Part shown: in pieces, positions 48,662 to 59,110 of the stretch | Layout of the letters: every line of letters begins with the position of its first letter | Position numbering within the stretch: the first letter of the stretch is position 1 | Source: Maylandia zebra | Lineage: Eukaryota > Chordata > Actinopteri > Cichliformes > Cichlidae | Length of the DNA: 64,000 nucleotides | Assembly: GCF_041146795.1 (NCBI RefSeq) | Contig: NC_135174.1 | Span: 5,829,878 to 5,893,877, forward strand | Reading direction: 5' to 3' | Program-made: the position numbers and the translations under genes | The notes under the pieces: generated by a model | Seen by the model: the letters and a program-made list of their open reading frames with translations, nothing else | The model's database searches: none | What the model was told of the DNA's origin: nothing

Positions 48662-49075
48662 CTGTGAACAGCCAGAGAAGACTTGCGTGTTATAAAGCCA
48701 CGATGAACCAAAGACAGATGAAAGACAGCTAATATGGCTAACATAACTCTGCATTGGCCTTTTTGAATGTATCAATGTTAGTTTGTTTTCATTTGGTAAT
48801 AGCTTTCTCATAACTAACATCCACTGAATGATTGGATTCAAAGTCTTAAGGAACTGAAGGGCTCAGTAGTAATCTGTATTTACAAGGCCTCCTGCATCTT
48901 TTGGAAAGAATACAGAAAAAGGACAAACAGACGCAACAAACGCTCAAATATGTTAAACATTTAGAACATGTATGATGTTATGCTTTTGTTGACACTGAAC
49001 TTTTCACCTGCTGCATAAATCTGCTTTCTACTAATTCTGTTTTAAGGTGTTAGCTATGTGTTGGATATAACACAG

Positions 49076-49808
49076 AGCACCTGTATAAAAAAGCCCAAAG
49101 CCGACTGTACTTCCTCAGGAGGCTGAGGTCTTTTAACATCTGCAGGAAGCTCCTGAGGATGTTTTACCAGTCGGTGGTTGCTGGAGTACTTTTCTATGCT
49201 GTGGTGTGCTGGGGGAGCAGCACAGCAAAGGAGGACTCATCCAGGCTGGAGAAACTGATCAGGAGGGCTAGCTCTGTGGTCGGCATGAAGCTGGACACTC
49301 TGGTGACAGTGGCAGAGAAAAGGACATTAAAGAAACTGATGGACATTATGGACAATGCCAGGCATCCTCTGCACACGGCCATTAACAACCAGAAGAGTCT
49401 GTTCAGTGACAGGTTGCTTCTCCCAAAGACAAGAACTAACAGACTTAAAAACTCCTTTGTCCCACACGCCATCAGACTGTTTAACTCCTCTCTGGAGGGG
49501 AGAGGGAGGGGAAACAGGAGGACAAAGGAGGGGGGAACAACTAAGCTGTAGTGCCTCTTCACCTCACTGTACAATACTTTTGTAAATAGTCAACGGTGCA
49601 ATAGACTCAATACTTGAAATGTGCAATTCACTTGTATTTTTATTTTTATTCCTATTTATTCTATTTATCCCCTTCGTATATTTTATTTATATATATGTGT
49701 GTGTGTATAACTCTGTAACTTCTGTCGGTGCTGTGCTTTTTTGGAAATCGAATTTCCCAGAGGAACCCACCCGAGGGATTAATAAAGTTCTATCTAATCT
49801 AATCTAAT
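49076..49808 (+). mobile_element. 5'-truncated L2-clade LINE
   Basis: The reading frame covers the end of the reverse transcriptase ORF (KKAQSRLYFLRRLRSF, FYAVVCWGSS, LDTLVTVAEKRTLKKLMDI, PHAIRLFNSS) and stops at 49,551. The 3' end has GGGATTAATAAAGTTCTATC and TCTAATC repeats. These are hallmarks of fish L2 (Maui-like) elements. The RT catalytic core is absent, so this is a dead-on-arrival copy. Confidence 0.82.
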
Positions 49809-49894
49809 ATGTGGTGGGAAGTTTGGTGTGAGATACTCTGGAGCTAAGACCTTGAATTTCCCTGTCAGATCACAGTTATTCGCTTTGTTACCAC

Positions 49895-50059
49895 CTTGAG
49901 CAGGTAGCCCGGCAGTCTGGTTTGCTGCTGAATCTGCGTCTGCGTCTGCATCCGTGTCTGCATTGGCGTCTGTAGCGACGACGACGACGTTTCTGACTGT
50001 GTTTGTGTCGGTTTCTCTTCTGCCGGCTTTGGTTTTTCAACCTCAGTAAAGCCGAGGAC
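49895..50059 (-). CDS. Gln/Thr-rich exon, possible 5' exon of the matrin-like gene
   Basis: CCTCACAG acceptor, 165 coding bases without stop in phase 0, donor AAG/GTGGTAAC (weak). It encodes VLGFTEVEKPKPAEEKPTQ followed by Gln/Thr repeats and RLPGYLLK. The phase fits the exon at 40,669, and the Pro/Lys/Glu content resembles the linker there. If joined, the intron would contain the serpin exons, the foldback element and the L2 fragment. The link is an inference. Confidence 0.45.
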
Positions 50060-50259
50060 CTGTGAGGGAGGAATCAATGTTGACATTTTCATAGTTTGTT
50101 TGTGTGTGAATATGTGAATGCATGCATGCATGCATTACACATGTTATTTGGATATAAATATGTTTGAGCAGACATTCTGTGGTGACCTGCTTCCCTTTTG
50201 GAAATGAAAAAATAAATCCACATGACAAAAAGTCTCAAATTTAAGGTTAAATAAATATG

Positions 50260-51050
50260 GAGGGTTATGGACGCACTGGAACGGTTCGCAGCCGAGTGTG
50301 AAGCAGCAGGAATGAGCACCTCCAAATCTGAGGCCATGGTTCTCAGCCGGAAAAGGGTGGAGTGCCCACTCCGGGTCGGGGATGAGTTCCTGCCCCAAGT
50401 GGAGGAGTTCAAGTATCTCGGGGTCTTGTTCGCGAGTGATGGGAGAAGGGAGCCGGAGATCGACAGACAGATTGGGGCTGCAGCTGCAGTAATGCGGACG
50501 TTGCACCGGTCCGTCGTGGTGAAGAGAGAGCTGAGTGTAAAAGCGAAGCTCTCAATTTACCGGTCGATCTACGTCCCTACCCTCACCTATGGCCACGAGC
50601 TGTGGGTAGTGACCGAAAGAACGAGATCGCGGATACAAGCGGCAGAAATGAGCTTCCTCCGAAGGGTGGCTGGCCTCTCCCTTAGAGATAGGGTGAGAAG
50701 TTCAGCCATCCGGGAGGGGCTCAGAGTAGAGCCGCTGCTGCTCCACATCGAAAGGAGCCAGCTGAGGTGGTTCGGGCATCTGACAAGGATGCCTTCTGGG
50801 CGCCTCCTGGGTGAGGTGTTCCAGGCATGTCCCACCGGGAGGAGGCCCCGGGGCAGACCCAGGACACGCTGGAGAGATTATATCTCTCAGCTGGCCTGGG
50901 AACGCCTTGGTATTCCCACTGTCGCCAAAGTGCTTGCTCATAGGGGGTCATATGATTGTTGGGTTTTTCTCTGTATCTATGAAGCGCCTTGAGGCAACTT
51001 TTGTTGTGATTTGGCGCTATATAAATAAAATTGAATTGAACTGAATTATC
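50260..51050 (+). mobile_element. 3' fragment of an RTE-like non-LTR retrotransposon
   Basis: The open frame 50267-50992 (241 codons) carries the C-terminal part of a reverse transcriptase polyprotein: FAAECEAAGMSTSKSEAMVL, VEEFKYLGVLFASDGR, YRSIYVPTLTYGHELWV, RTRSRIQAAEMSFLRRVAG, GRRPRGRPRTRWRDYI. These strings are abundant in fish genomes. The tail has GCGCCTTGAGGCAAC, TTTGGCGCTATATAAATAAA and TTGAA repeats. The YXDD core is absent, so the copy is 5'-truncated. The exact clade (RTE/Rex type) is uncertain. Confidence 0.82.
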
Positions 51051-51220
51051 TGAGGAAGAAGCAGAGTTGGTTTGTTTCCAGCTGAAATCATCCAGGCTCA
51101 GGAATTTGAATCGATCCACATCATTTCTGCTTGAACTAGAGAACATGAGTGTCGACTTACATTTGGTCTGTGAGACACATGTCATAGTGACAGTATTTGG
51201 GTTAATATGGCATTACTCAC

Positions 51221-52353
51221 CCTGGTCGCATTTCTTCAATATCAGGCACCAAGTTCAGGAACTCGTTCTTTGCAGCCCGCGCAAGGTAGGAGGTCTCCAG
51301 AGTGGGAACCATCGGGAAGTTTTCACAGTCTGAGCAGGAGGGACTGGAGGCACGTGAGCTGTTCTCAGGGGTCCTTTAACACAAATCACACCAAGTTAGA
51401 ATCAAATAGATAACCTGTCAATAACCGTTTGCAGATCGAGGTCAATGTTCCTAAAAATATGTTTACTTCTGGCCCATGGAGCCACAGCGGGAGTCCGAGA
51501 GAGGGGCAGGTAGAGGAAGGGGTGAGGGTGGCACTGCTGAAGCTCGTCACGGATGGATCACGTCCGATCGGTGAGATGAGAGAAAGCTGAAGTGAAACAA
51601 CAGCAGGATGAGGTAGACGTCAATATAGGAACTCCCTGATGTGACACAGAAAGGCTATTTTTTAATTTCTTTGTATCATTTCTCACCTTGCAGTCACTGA
51701 TGCTGTTCACCAGCTGGTTGTATTCAGTATTGAAGGTGTGTGTCAGAAGGCGCAGGCACTACAACACAACAGGAACAAGACCGATCAGCTCCGAGCAGAG
51801 AAGGAAGAAGGCAGCAACAAGAACGCCCACTAAGCCCACGTTTTTCTCACCTTGGTGGCCAGCTCCTTCTCACGCTTTCAAAGGTGGTGCTGGAGATGTG
51901 CGAGGAGACGGAGGTGGACGTGGACAGAGTGCCGGAGCTCACGCTGGGGGACAGAGACTCACTCAGGGACTTGGTGGTGGGAGCTGTTCCCACGGGAGCC
52001 GCCTCTCCCAGAAGGTGACGGGTCTTTTCCACCTGGACGAAAGATGGGGGCGAATGTGAGGTGGGGAGAAGAGGGGAGGTTAGTCATGTAACGTCTGTAC
52101 TCTAAGAAAAAACTTTTTAGAATAGCACTTTGTTCTTTGAGCTGAAAAGTCATTTTTCCCTCAATGATATTAAACAGATTTATTTCTTTATGAATCTTTT
52201 AAGGCCCCACCTCCTGCAGCTGCTCCATCTTCTCCAGCTCCCACTGGTGCTCTAGGATGAGGCTATCTCCTCTGGGCCTCCAGCCGGCCAGGTTCTCCTC
52301 TCCACGCACATAAGCCACTGATGTGTCCAGGACCTTCCTCCTCCTCTGCATCC
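51221..52353 (-). pseudogene. decayed KIF1-type kinesin gene fragment (five exons)
   Basis: Exons 52353-52211, 52032-51851, 51758-51687, 51586-51467 and 51373-51221 correspond to the region before the PH domain of KIF1A/KIF1B. They read [78 protein letters not shown], then YLARAAKNEFLNLVPDIEE. Introns and splice sites are retained, so it is not a processed copy. Exon 2 lost residues after VEKTRHLL and again after SSTTFE, where the frame shifts before EKELATK. Exon 4 has a 2-nt loss between the CPSL and SDSRCG parts. No PH-domain exons follow. Motor and FHA exons are not in the window. Confidence 0.85.
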
Positions 52354-53329
52354 CTGCTCAGGACATGAGCCCTCATTAGGATGAAGCTCTCCACAGAATC
52401 TCCGGTCAAACCTCACAAAATTTCAAGAACCACCAAACAGCTAAAACAGTAAATGAGAGCAGGAACACGGATTCTGCACAAAGACGTAAACACAAAGACC
52501 ATAAAAGATTCAAAATAATGAATATAGGATGTCATTATAGTTTAAAACAATCTTCTGTTGCAGCATCTTGTGCACAACAAAAAGCCCTCATCAAGTTTTG
52601 GACAGGATGGGAAGTCTTGCCGAGAAATGACTGTGGAAGTGGTCAACAGCAATCTTCCAAAGTCTTCCACCGGTTTTGAAGTACTACGTCTTCCTGCACA
52701 CTACTGTACCTATGAGTCATTTCTAATGGACATTCAGGTGTGTCTCAACTCTACTGACTCAGGTTTTGGTCTGGTTTACGATTGATTCCATAACCACATG
52801 GTAAAATTAGACCATTTCTTCTTTCTTGCATCACATTACTGTACTCGGTGTTCAAAGAAACGGACAATCTAGTGAGTTCTAGTTCTTTTTAATACACTTG
52901 ACAGTGAAAAATACACACTACAGGTGTGCATTTATGGCTTTTTTAATATAAACTGATGAAGAGTTCAGATATCAAAATCAGTTGTTCACTGTACATTATA
53001 AATTACACAATATGTTTTGTTTATACTCGCTACTGATACAAAAAAAATTTCTAGAAAAAATTATTTGAATTAAGATGTTACACTACTCTACTGTGTTCAT
53101 TGTATTAAATCTGCTCAGAGTTGACATGTACTGTATATCCAACAAAGAAATGAATATCATTAAAGTGACAGCTGTATAAAACAAATCCTGTTTTATAGCC
53201 ACTCACTGTTTTGTTGAAAATGAAATTGGTTATGCTGTTTTGAGTCAGTATTAGCTACAAAGCTGTAGAAATTTAAAAAAAAAAAAAATCCTCCTGACAT
53301 AGAAACTGATTAAATGTAATAATGTCTTT
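52354..53329. other. no gene recognised
   Basis: AT-rich, stop-rich sequence between the KIF1 fragment and the integrase-like 3' exon. No repeat edges or conserved motif seen. Confidence 0.6.
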
Positions 53330-53473
53330 CTACAAGTGATTTTGAAGTATTGGTAGCACAGCAGGGTCTTGTTCATTCAGTGCATCTGGGAGCTGAATCT
53401 CAGGAATGGTGATCTCATTTGATGGGCAGCGATTATGTTGTCCTGTCCAGTCCACACCATAATCCTCATCAAC
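53330..53473 (-). pseudogene. terminal exon of an integrase-core-like gene
   Basis: CTTTCAG acceptor, 47 codons, then TAG. It reads VDEDYGVDWTGQHN, then NEITIPEIQLPDALNEQDP. A YGVDW...VPE ending after the catalytic core is familiar from teleost integrase-domain proteins of transposon origin. It pairs with the helix-turn-helix exon at 54,267-54,560. The catalytic exon expected between them is absent. Confidence 0.55.
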
Positions 53474-54266
53474 CTGAAAGAGCATGCACATGTTTTAAAT
53501 CTAAACTGAAGAGGTGTTTCCTGCAGCTGTTCCTAGATGGACTTATTGAGTCTGCCAGGGCCTATGTGAGTTGCTTAGGCATTGGCTACCAACTAATTAT
53601 TCATTCACCCATTCTAGGTCAGGATTGGTTCTCTTCAGGTATAACAAATTTAACTTTGTTTAAAGTATTGCCATCTATACCTGACAGGTGGGATAAAAGA
53701 GAATGGCTTGGGAGGCGCACAGCAAATCTCAAAGTTTTCCAATTAATGCTGAAAGAACCAAGGATGTAAATGTATTCTTGTTTTAGCTTTACCGAAGACA
53801 CCAGAGAAAGTATATCTATAATGCTGCTGAAATAGACAAAACCATTTCAATAAACTCGCTATTTAACATCAACCTTGTTATGCGTTATCAGAGAACAATC
53901 AACTGCAAACAGCAATGAAACATTCAACTATGTACTATTTAAAGCACTAATGACCCTGTTGTCTAACAAGATGTGATAAGTAAGTAGACTGTGGAAAGCT
54001 GGTGGGTCTACTCTCTGTGTAAAAGGTTCCTACAGGCTCCACTGACCCCAATCTCCGAGTTAACACACTAACAGCTAACACTGCTAAACGTGTCTCAACG
54101 CCGAGATGGCGCCGATAGCTTTAGCCGTAGCTGCCCCACTTAGTTTAGACAGTAACAAAAAAAAGTAAGCGATAATAATTCATTGTCAAACGTCATAATG
54201 AAGGTCAACACCTAAACAATGCTGTGTACAGAATCACACAGGTGCTCAATTACAGCATAAACTTAC
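53474..54266. other. gap where an integrase catalytic exon would be expected
   Basis: A plus-strand open frame (53419-53769) has no recognisable domain. No DDE motif could be found on the minus strand. The sequence looks like unrelated intergenic DNA. Confidence 0.5.
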
Positions 54267-54560
54267 CTTAGACCATCCTCCGTCATTTTCCTCCTAATTG
54301 TGCTCGGAGACACAGAAAATGTATCGGCAATTACCCCGACGGTTATCCCGGACAGCACTAAAGTCCTGAGTGCTGCACCGGGATTTCTAGACGTGGACGG
54401 CCAACATTTGAAGACTGTTTTTCCTCGGCGTATTCCAAACGAACACGGTGCTGAATTGATCTTAAACCTTTGACAATGCTGTCATCGATGCGAACATCTT
54501 GAAGAGCAATTATCATCCCAAGCATTTCAGAAACATCTAAACGACTCAAAACAGTATCTA
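54267..54560 (-). pseudogene. integrase-like gene 5' exon with helix-turn-helix, frameshifted
   Basis: Reads SRLDVSEMLGMIIALQDVRI, then LEYAEEKQSSNVGRPRLEIP in one frame, which then meets TAG. In another frame the sequence continues ALRTLVLSGITVGVIADTFS then SPSTIRRKMTEDGL before a GTAAGT donor. The second part is a classic resolvase/integrase-type helix-turn-helix (VIADTFSVSPSTIRRKM). A frame change near LEIP marks it as broken. Similar intron-containing integrase genes occur in many fish; that comparison is from memory. Confidence 0.6.
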
Positions 54561-54779
54561 CAGGTAAATGATCCCTCTCTATCTGATTTGCTTAAATGAG
54601 CAGAACTGGCTGAAGTTCACACCAGTCCGCCATCCTCCGTGACTTTTGACCTAGCACGCTGTTGCTAGCTGCAGTAGCCGTCCGCGGAGCCGGTATCCAG
54701 GAAAACTAGTCGATGGTAAACGATAAGCCAATAGGTGCAAAGGTCCAGCCCACTTACATTGATTGACAGACAAAGTCAT

Positions 54780-55145
54780 TCTGCTGAAAAGTCGCATTAT
54801 GAAATAAATAGACCATCGGGAAAAACGGGATTTTGAAATAAAGACTGACTTTGAAAAAAGGTCATTTTGGACTAAAAACGGCTGGAAATAAATAAAATGC
54901 CTCAGGAATAATCTCTGTTATTGTGAAAAATAATGACCATGAAATAATATTTCACAATAATAAGTAAATTTATATAGCAGAATGCAATATATTTCACAAT
55001 AATGAGCATTTTTTTCAAAATGTGTTCCATTATTTCACAATATCATTCTCACATTACATATCTGTGTCTTATTTATTCACATAGTTATTTATTTCATCTT
55101 GACCTATTTATTTATTTAATTTTGAACACTTTGGAGTTCCATATA
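54780..55145. repeat. AT-rich repeat ending in GGAGTTCCATA
   Basis: Many TTATTTCACAATAAT and GAAATAAATA modules with an end resembling that of the foldback element (ACTCCATA). Possibly a related element with only one end left. No matching left terminus was found. Confidence 0.4.
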
Positions 55146-55478
55146 TATTTAGACGCCGGGCATTGACAGACCTGTTTCTGCCGGAGACTCAACGGACAGT
55201 CGGGGATGAGAGCTTTCCAACAAGGTTCCCACATTTAAAATAAACCCCACAATGAAATTTAATGCTAAATACATACCATTAACGTGGTCGCATAAAATGG
55301 AAACTAAGAGCAATCCTTGTTTTAAACGATGTGTTAGACCAACGCCAGGACGATTATATAGTGTTATTGCTGCTTATAATAAGAAAACGACAGGTTGAAA
55401 AATCCTCTTCCAGCCTACTGAAACAAACCCCTCTTTAGCATAAAAGAAACCATTTGCAGTCGAACCGCGATCACTCAC

Positions 55479-55617
55479 CAGACTTGGGGTACGTTACAAT
55501 AAGGATGTCATCCGGACGAAACGCAAACTCCTCGTAGTACCTGAGGCTCTCGGGCGGATGGAGACTTGAAGGCACATAGACGCCTTTGTACAGCGTGTAT
55601 AACTCTGTCTCAGTCAT
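55479..55617 (-). CDS. first coding exon of a cytosolic sulfotransferase
   Basis: ATG at 55617 followed by 46 codons plus one base and a GTGAGT donor. It reads MTETELYTLYKGVYVPSSLH, then FRPDDILIVTYPKS-G. TYPKSG is the start of the 5'-phosphosulfate-binding loop (TYPKSGTTW) of cytosolic SULTs, which transfer sulfate from PAPS to small molecules. The split inside this motif is the usual exon 1 boundary. No second exon (TTWMQ...) was recognised down to 32 kb, so the exon may be orphaned or the rest displaced. Confidence 0.82.
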
Positions 55618-56325
55618 GCTTCAACAAGCAGAAGCAGCTCACTGAAAACAGCTCTGAGAGCTTCGAGCTGAAAAACTGCTGGACTTTGTCTCAACTTAAC
55701 GCACTATCACTGTTTTTGTAGCTCGAGACTGTAGCGCAACTCCCGCTTCTCCTGTGGTCTCGCGCTGGCTTCTGTTTGCGTCACTTTCCAACAAGTGTGC
55801 GATTCTTTGTCAAAGCTCAAGCATTCATGACCAAGTAATCATTGAACGATTCGTGTAAAATTTAAAATATCTTTATAGATCTATTGTTATATTTCTGCTA
55901 TCCTTTGGCCGGATCGGTCTTAAAAAATACATTTTTAATGTCAATCAGATGTTGTATGGGTTAAATAACGGATATATTAAAGTCACTCTGTCAAAAAACT
56001 GATTGAGGCTTCTACCTTGTGACAGGAATGTTGTTTGTGGTTCAAGATAACTTGATATCATTCATGAGGGATACATTTAATGTACGTTTCACATATACAT
56101 AGGCTTAAAAGTTATTTATAGCAGTTTAAATTCAATCAATGACTTTTTGGCGCTACAATGGCAACTAAAGTCCGCAAGGACTTATAGGTGGCATCTTATT
56201 CCCAGCCCTATACTAAGTAAGGAAGGGAACTAGCCTCCCCTCGTCACACTAGAACACCAGTCCCCTTTCTATCTATCTTCGTCGCCTCATCTATGAATGC
56301 AAAACTACCATGTCTGTCAAATGCG
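55618..56325. other. upstream region of the sulfotransferase exon; no gene seen
   Basis: Presumed 5' flank of the sulfotransferase exon. No clear TATA box. The remainder shows nothing recognisable. Confidence 0.5.
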
Positions 56326-56369
56326 TTTGTTAGGTTTTGTGAGGTCAAAACCTCACAAAACCTAACAAA
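56326..56369. repeat. perfect 20-bp hairpin with 4-nt loop
   Basis: TTTGTTAGGTTTTGTGAGGT, loop CAAA, then the exact reverse complement. No T-run or gene context explains it. It may be a palindromic end-to-end junction of a mobile element. Confidence 0.85.
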
Positions 56370-56393
56370 ACCAAAAGAAATTAGCAACTAGGG

Positions 56394-56841
56394 CTAAAGA
56401 GTCAAACTAACATACTGACAACCCCCAAGAATATGCATAGCCCCCCATTTTCTGCTCTTCACTCCCATTACTATACTCTTGCAAATCAGATCCCCCCCCC
56501 CCCCCCCCTTAGTAATACAGAACCAAACTGATTTAGGTATAATGGAATATGATTTCCCTGTAATAACCAGTACAAACCCACCTAATTTACCATCGATGCA
56601 TTCAGAACCTTCTTTAGCACTTTCCAAGCCTCTGACAGATACTAAAAGGGTTGGGATGGACAGGTATTGGGCCCTATGCACGCCTCCTTTCCTGGAAATA
56701 AGGGCAATTTCACCATATGTGTGGACTACAGTCACACTACCAAAACCCTTCTCCTGTTACTGGAACTAGCAGGCTGAGGGAGAAGAGTGGGAATAACTGG
56801 GAATATGTCTGTGAAGGTTCTCAGTCATCCAGGTCATCGTA
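56394..56841 (+). other. unidentified segment with open frames and a C-run
   Basis: A run of about 18 Cs near 56,490-56,508 starts a plus frame (56479-56769) rich in Pro and Ser; an overlapping minus frame is also open. No domain recognised. It may be part of the same retroelement debris as the gag relic at 58,530-59,110, separated by the nested elements, but that is a guess. Confidence 0.35.
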
Positions 56842-58522
56842 GTCTAAGGAGCTTGGAAAGAAAAGTAACAAGCAATGCTTCTGATTGTGCCAGAGCACAT
56901 TTTGAACAACACCATGGGAATTTCGGATTTTACACAGGTGGTTGGATGTTACACTCTGGAAATGGAAGGAAGGTGAGTGTTATTAACCCTCTGTGGTCCA
57001 CGCTGCACCTGCAAATCACATGACTGATGTAAGCTGACATAGCAACAAGCTGCAGCCACCCTGAGTCTCTATTTCAGCCCACATTGAAAGTTATGACTTT
57101 AAAGTTTTTAAATTTTAATTACAGGCCAGTAAATCTAGAGTTGTGATAATATATATAAGGCACGCTTTTTTCTAAATACTGTCATCACGATTTTGTGTGT
57201 GTGTGTTTAAAGCGTTTTCTAAGGAAAGCACGAAAACAGTAAAGAAACGTTTAGTGTGGAGTGGATTCTTAGTGTTGTGTTGTCTTGTGTAGTTGTTCTG
57301 TTGTGTAGTCGTTTTGTTTTGTGTGTCAGTGAGGGCACTAATGAATGTCACAAAGGCACATTTGCAATGTAAACACTGTCACTAAGTAGAAAACCAGCGG
57401 AGTGATACACCTGCTGTTGTCAGGCCTGCAGGTTTATCCCTGTGCTGTTCTCTGTCTTTTGGTGGACAAACTTTTTTTTTACTGGCACACATCATTTGTG
57501 GGGCATCTTATTGCAACACCTGATTGTTCTCTCATTTTAGTTTTAGTAATATTTTTAAATGGTTGTAGAAAAAAAAACAGCAGGTGTATTGGCTGCATTT
57601 TTAGATAAATAGTTGTATATGTTTACAAAATGTACAATTATTTTATATTTGCATTTCAAGTTATAAAAATTTACTCAAGATGTCTGTGGGGGTTTTTACA
57701 GTAAAAAAATACTACTAGGATTTTAAGTTCTTTGTGTGATTTCAGATCAGTAATAGTACTATTAATAGTAATAGTAGTACTAATGCAGTATGTCAGTGAA
57801 AAACAACTAAATTCAGTTGAGCTGAAAAGAATGATACCAAACAAGGCAAGGGGGGGAAAAAAATTAAACAATCTGAGGGTGAAACACAAACGTCAACTCA
57901 AAAGGAGTCAAAAATGGCCGGTTTTATTTCAGACCTCAGTGGGTTAATCCAACAAATCATGAAAAATTAGGTTTACATTTTTGTTCATGACAGTGCAGAT
58001 TTCTGACATTTTGTGTAATTTAAGCTGTAACAATGTGATTGTTTTCTAACAAAAAACAGTGTGAAACTTAAGTTAGACTTGTGTTTGTAAATGAACCGCC
58101 CCATGTTGTGTAGCTTTCTGGAGTTTATACTTATTGGGCTACATATTTATTTATTATACAGGCTATACAGTACATAACATCAAAACTCACATGTTTTATG
58201 TAACTAAAGTGTGTAATTATGTGGGCTACAGACAATAATTAAGTTATAGACTCTATATATATATATATATATGAAAAACGTGTATACTTACTGCATTTGA
58301 ATCATTTTAACCATATATAACCACCTACATGTGTGTTTGGAGAAAAAAAAAGGCTTTGATTTTGCCACCCCATTTGATTTCTTTGCCACCCTCATGCCAC
58401 CCTAAGAAAATTTCTCTAGATCCGCCCCTGCTTAGAACTGAAGAAGCTTCTCGGATGAGAGGTGAAACGTCTTCAAGCAACTCAAAGAAGTCCAGACGCT
58501 TTTCTTTCCAAGCTCCTTAGAC
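56842..58522. mobile_element. inverted-repeat-bounded element with nested hAT-like copy
   Basis: A 24-bp inverted repeat, containing CTAAGGAGCTTGGAAAGAAA, lies at 56842-56865 and 58499-58522. The right flank has GAAGAAGCTTCTCGGATGAG and GGTGAAACGTCTTCAAGCAA, a sequence familiar as the end of a dispersed fish repeat. Nearly all of the interior is copy 2 of the hAT-like element, so an older element was split by, or captured, the other. Confidence 0.6.
56868..58430 (+). mobile_element. hAT-like non-autonomous element, copy 2 (left end missing)
   Basis: Collinear with copy 1 (41,531-43,115) over about 1.45 kb with scattered substitutions and a roughly 24-bp gap near 41,650. It then continues through TTTGCCACCCC repeats to the terminus TCTAGATCCGCCCCTG at 58430, the complement of the left end of copy 1. 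The two copies together give the whole element: both ends and about 2 kb. Confidence 0.75.
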
Positions 58523-58529
58523 AACTGTG

Positions 58530-59110
58530 GGAATAGAAGCAAAATGCGTGGGCTCCAATTTCAGGCACTGAACCGCTCTCCCTTCCACTACACCAAGTAA
58601 AACTTCCAGCTGCTCATCCCTCTTTGACTTTTGTTCTACAACTACATTACTATCCTGAGCCAAGTGGCCATTTTGCAAACCTCTAATAAGTTCCAATTCT
58701 GCAGTCAAATTTATTGCAGCCGCTAATGTTGCTGGTTTAGAACTGCTAAGAGTAACATGCAAAATCCTACATCCCACATGTGTAATAAAATGATCCCTTG
58801 CCAGCAAGTCTTGTGTCACATATGTGTATCATTATCAGTAGAAGTGTACTCTCTACATACCAGCCTATGTGAGGCAATGCAAAATTCCTGGACTGTTTCA
58901 TTATGTAACTTCCTCCATGTAGAATAATTCACACAGTTGCAATCTTCACTATCACAAGGATCCAAACACCTCCTCATAGCATCTTTCAGGAGAGTATAAT
59001 TAGTTTTAGATTAAGCGGACAAACCACTATAAACTTCATGAGCCTGTTCCAATTTTAACTTCTTCACATCTTCCCATACGTTAATGCAACATCTGCATGC
59101 ATGTCCATTT
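58530..59110 (-). pseudogene. fossil gag-like segment of an LTR retroelement
   Basis: The minus frame 58517-58819 reads TLAAAINLTAELELIRGLQ, resembling the C-terminal half of retroelement gag/SCAN-type domains. Upstream on the same strand, in a shifted frame, is WRKLHNETVQEFCIASHRL. Frame breaks show it is dead. No protease or polymerase part was found nearby. Similarity is judged by eye only. Confidence 0.4.

Noticed and set aside
49194-49574. Minus-strand open frame opposite the L2 fragment
   Set aside because: It is the antisense shadow of the LINE reverse transcriptase frame.
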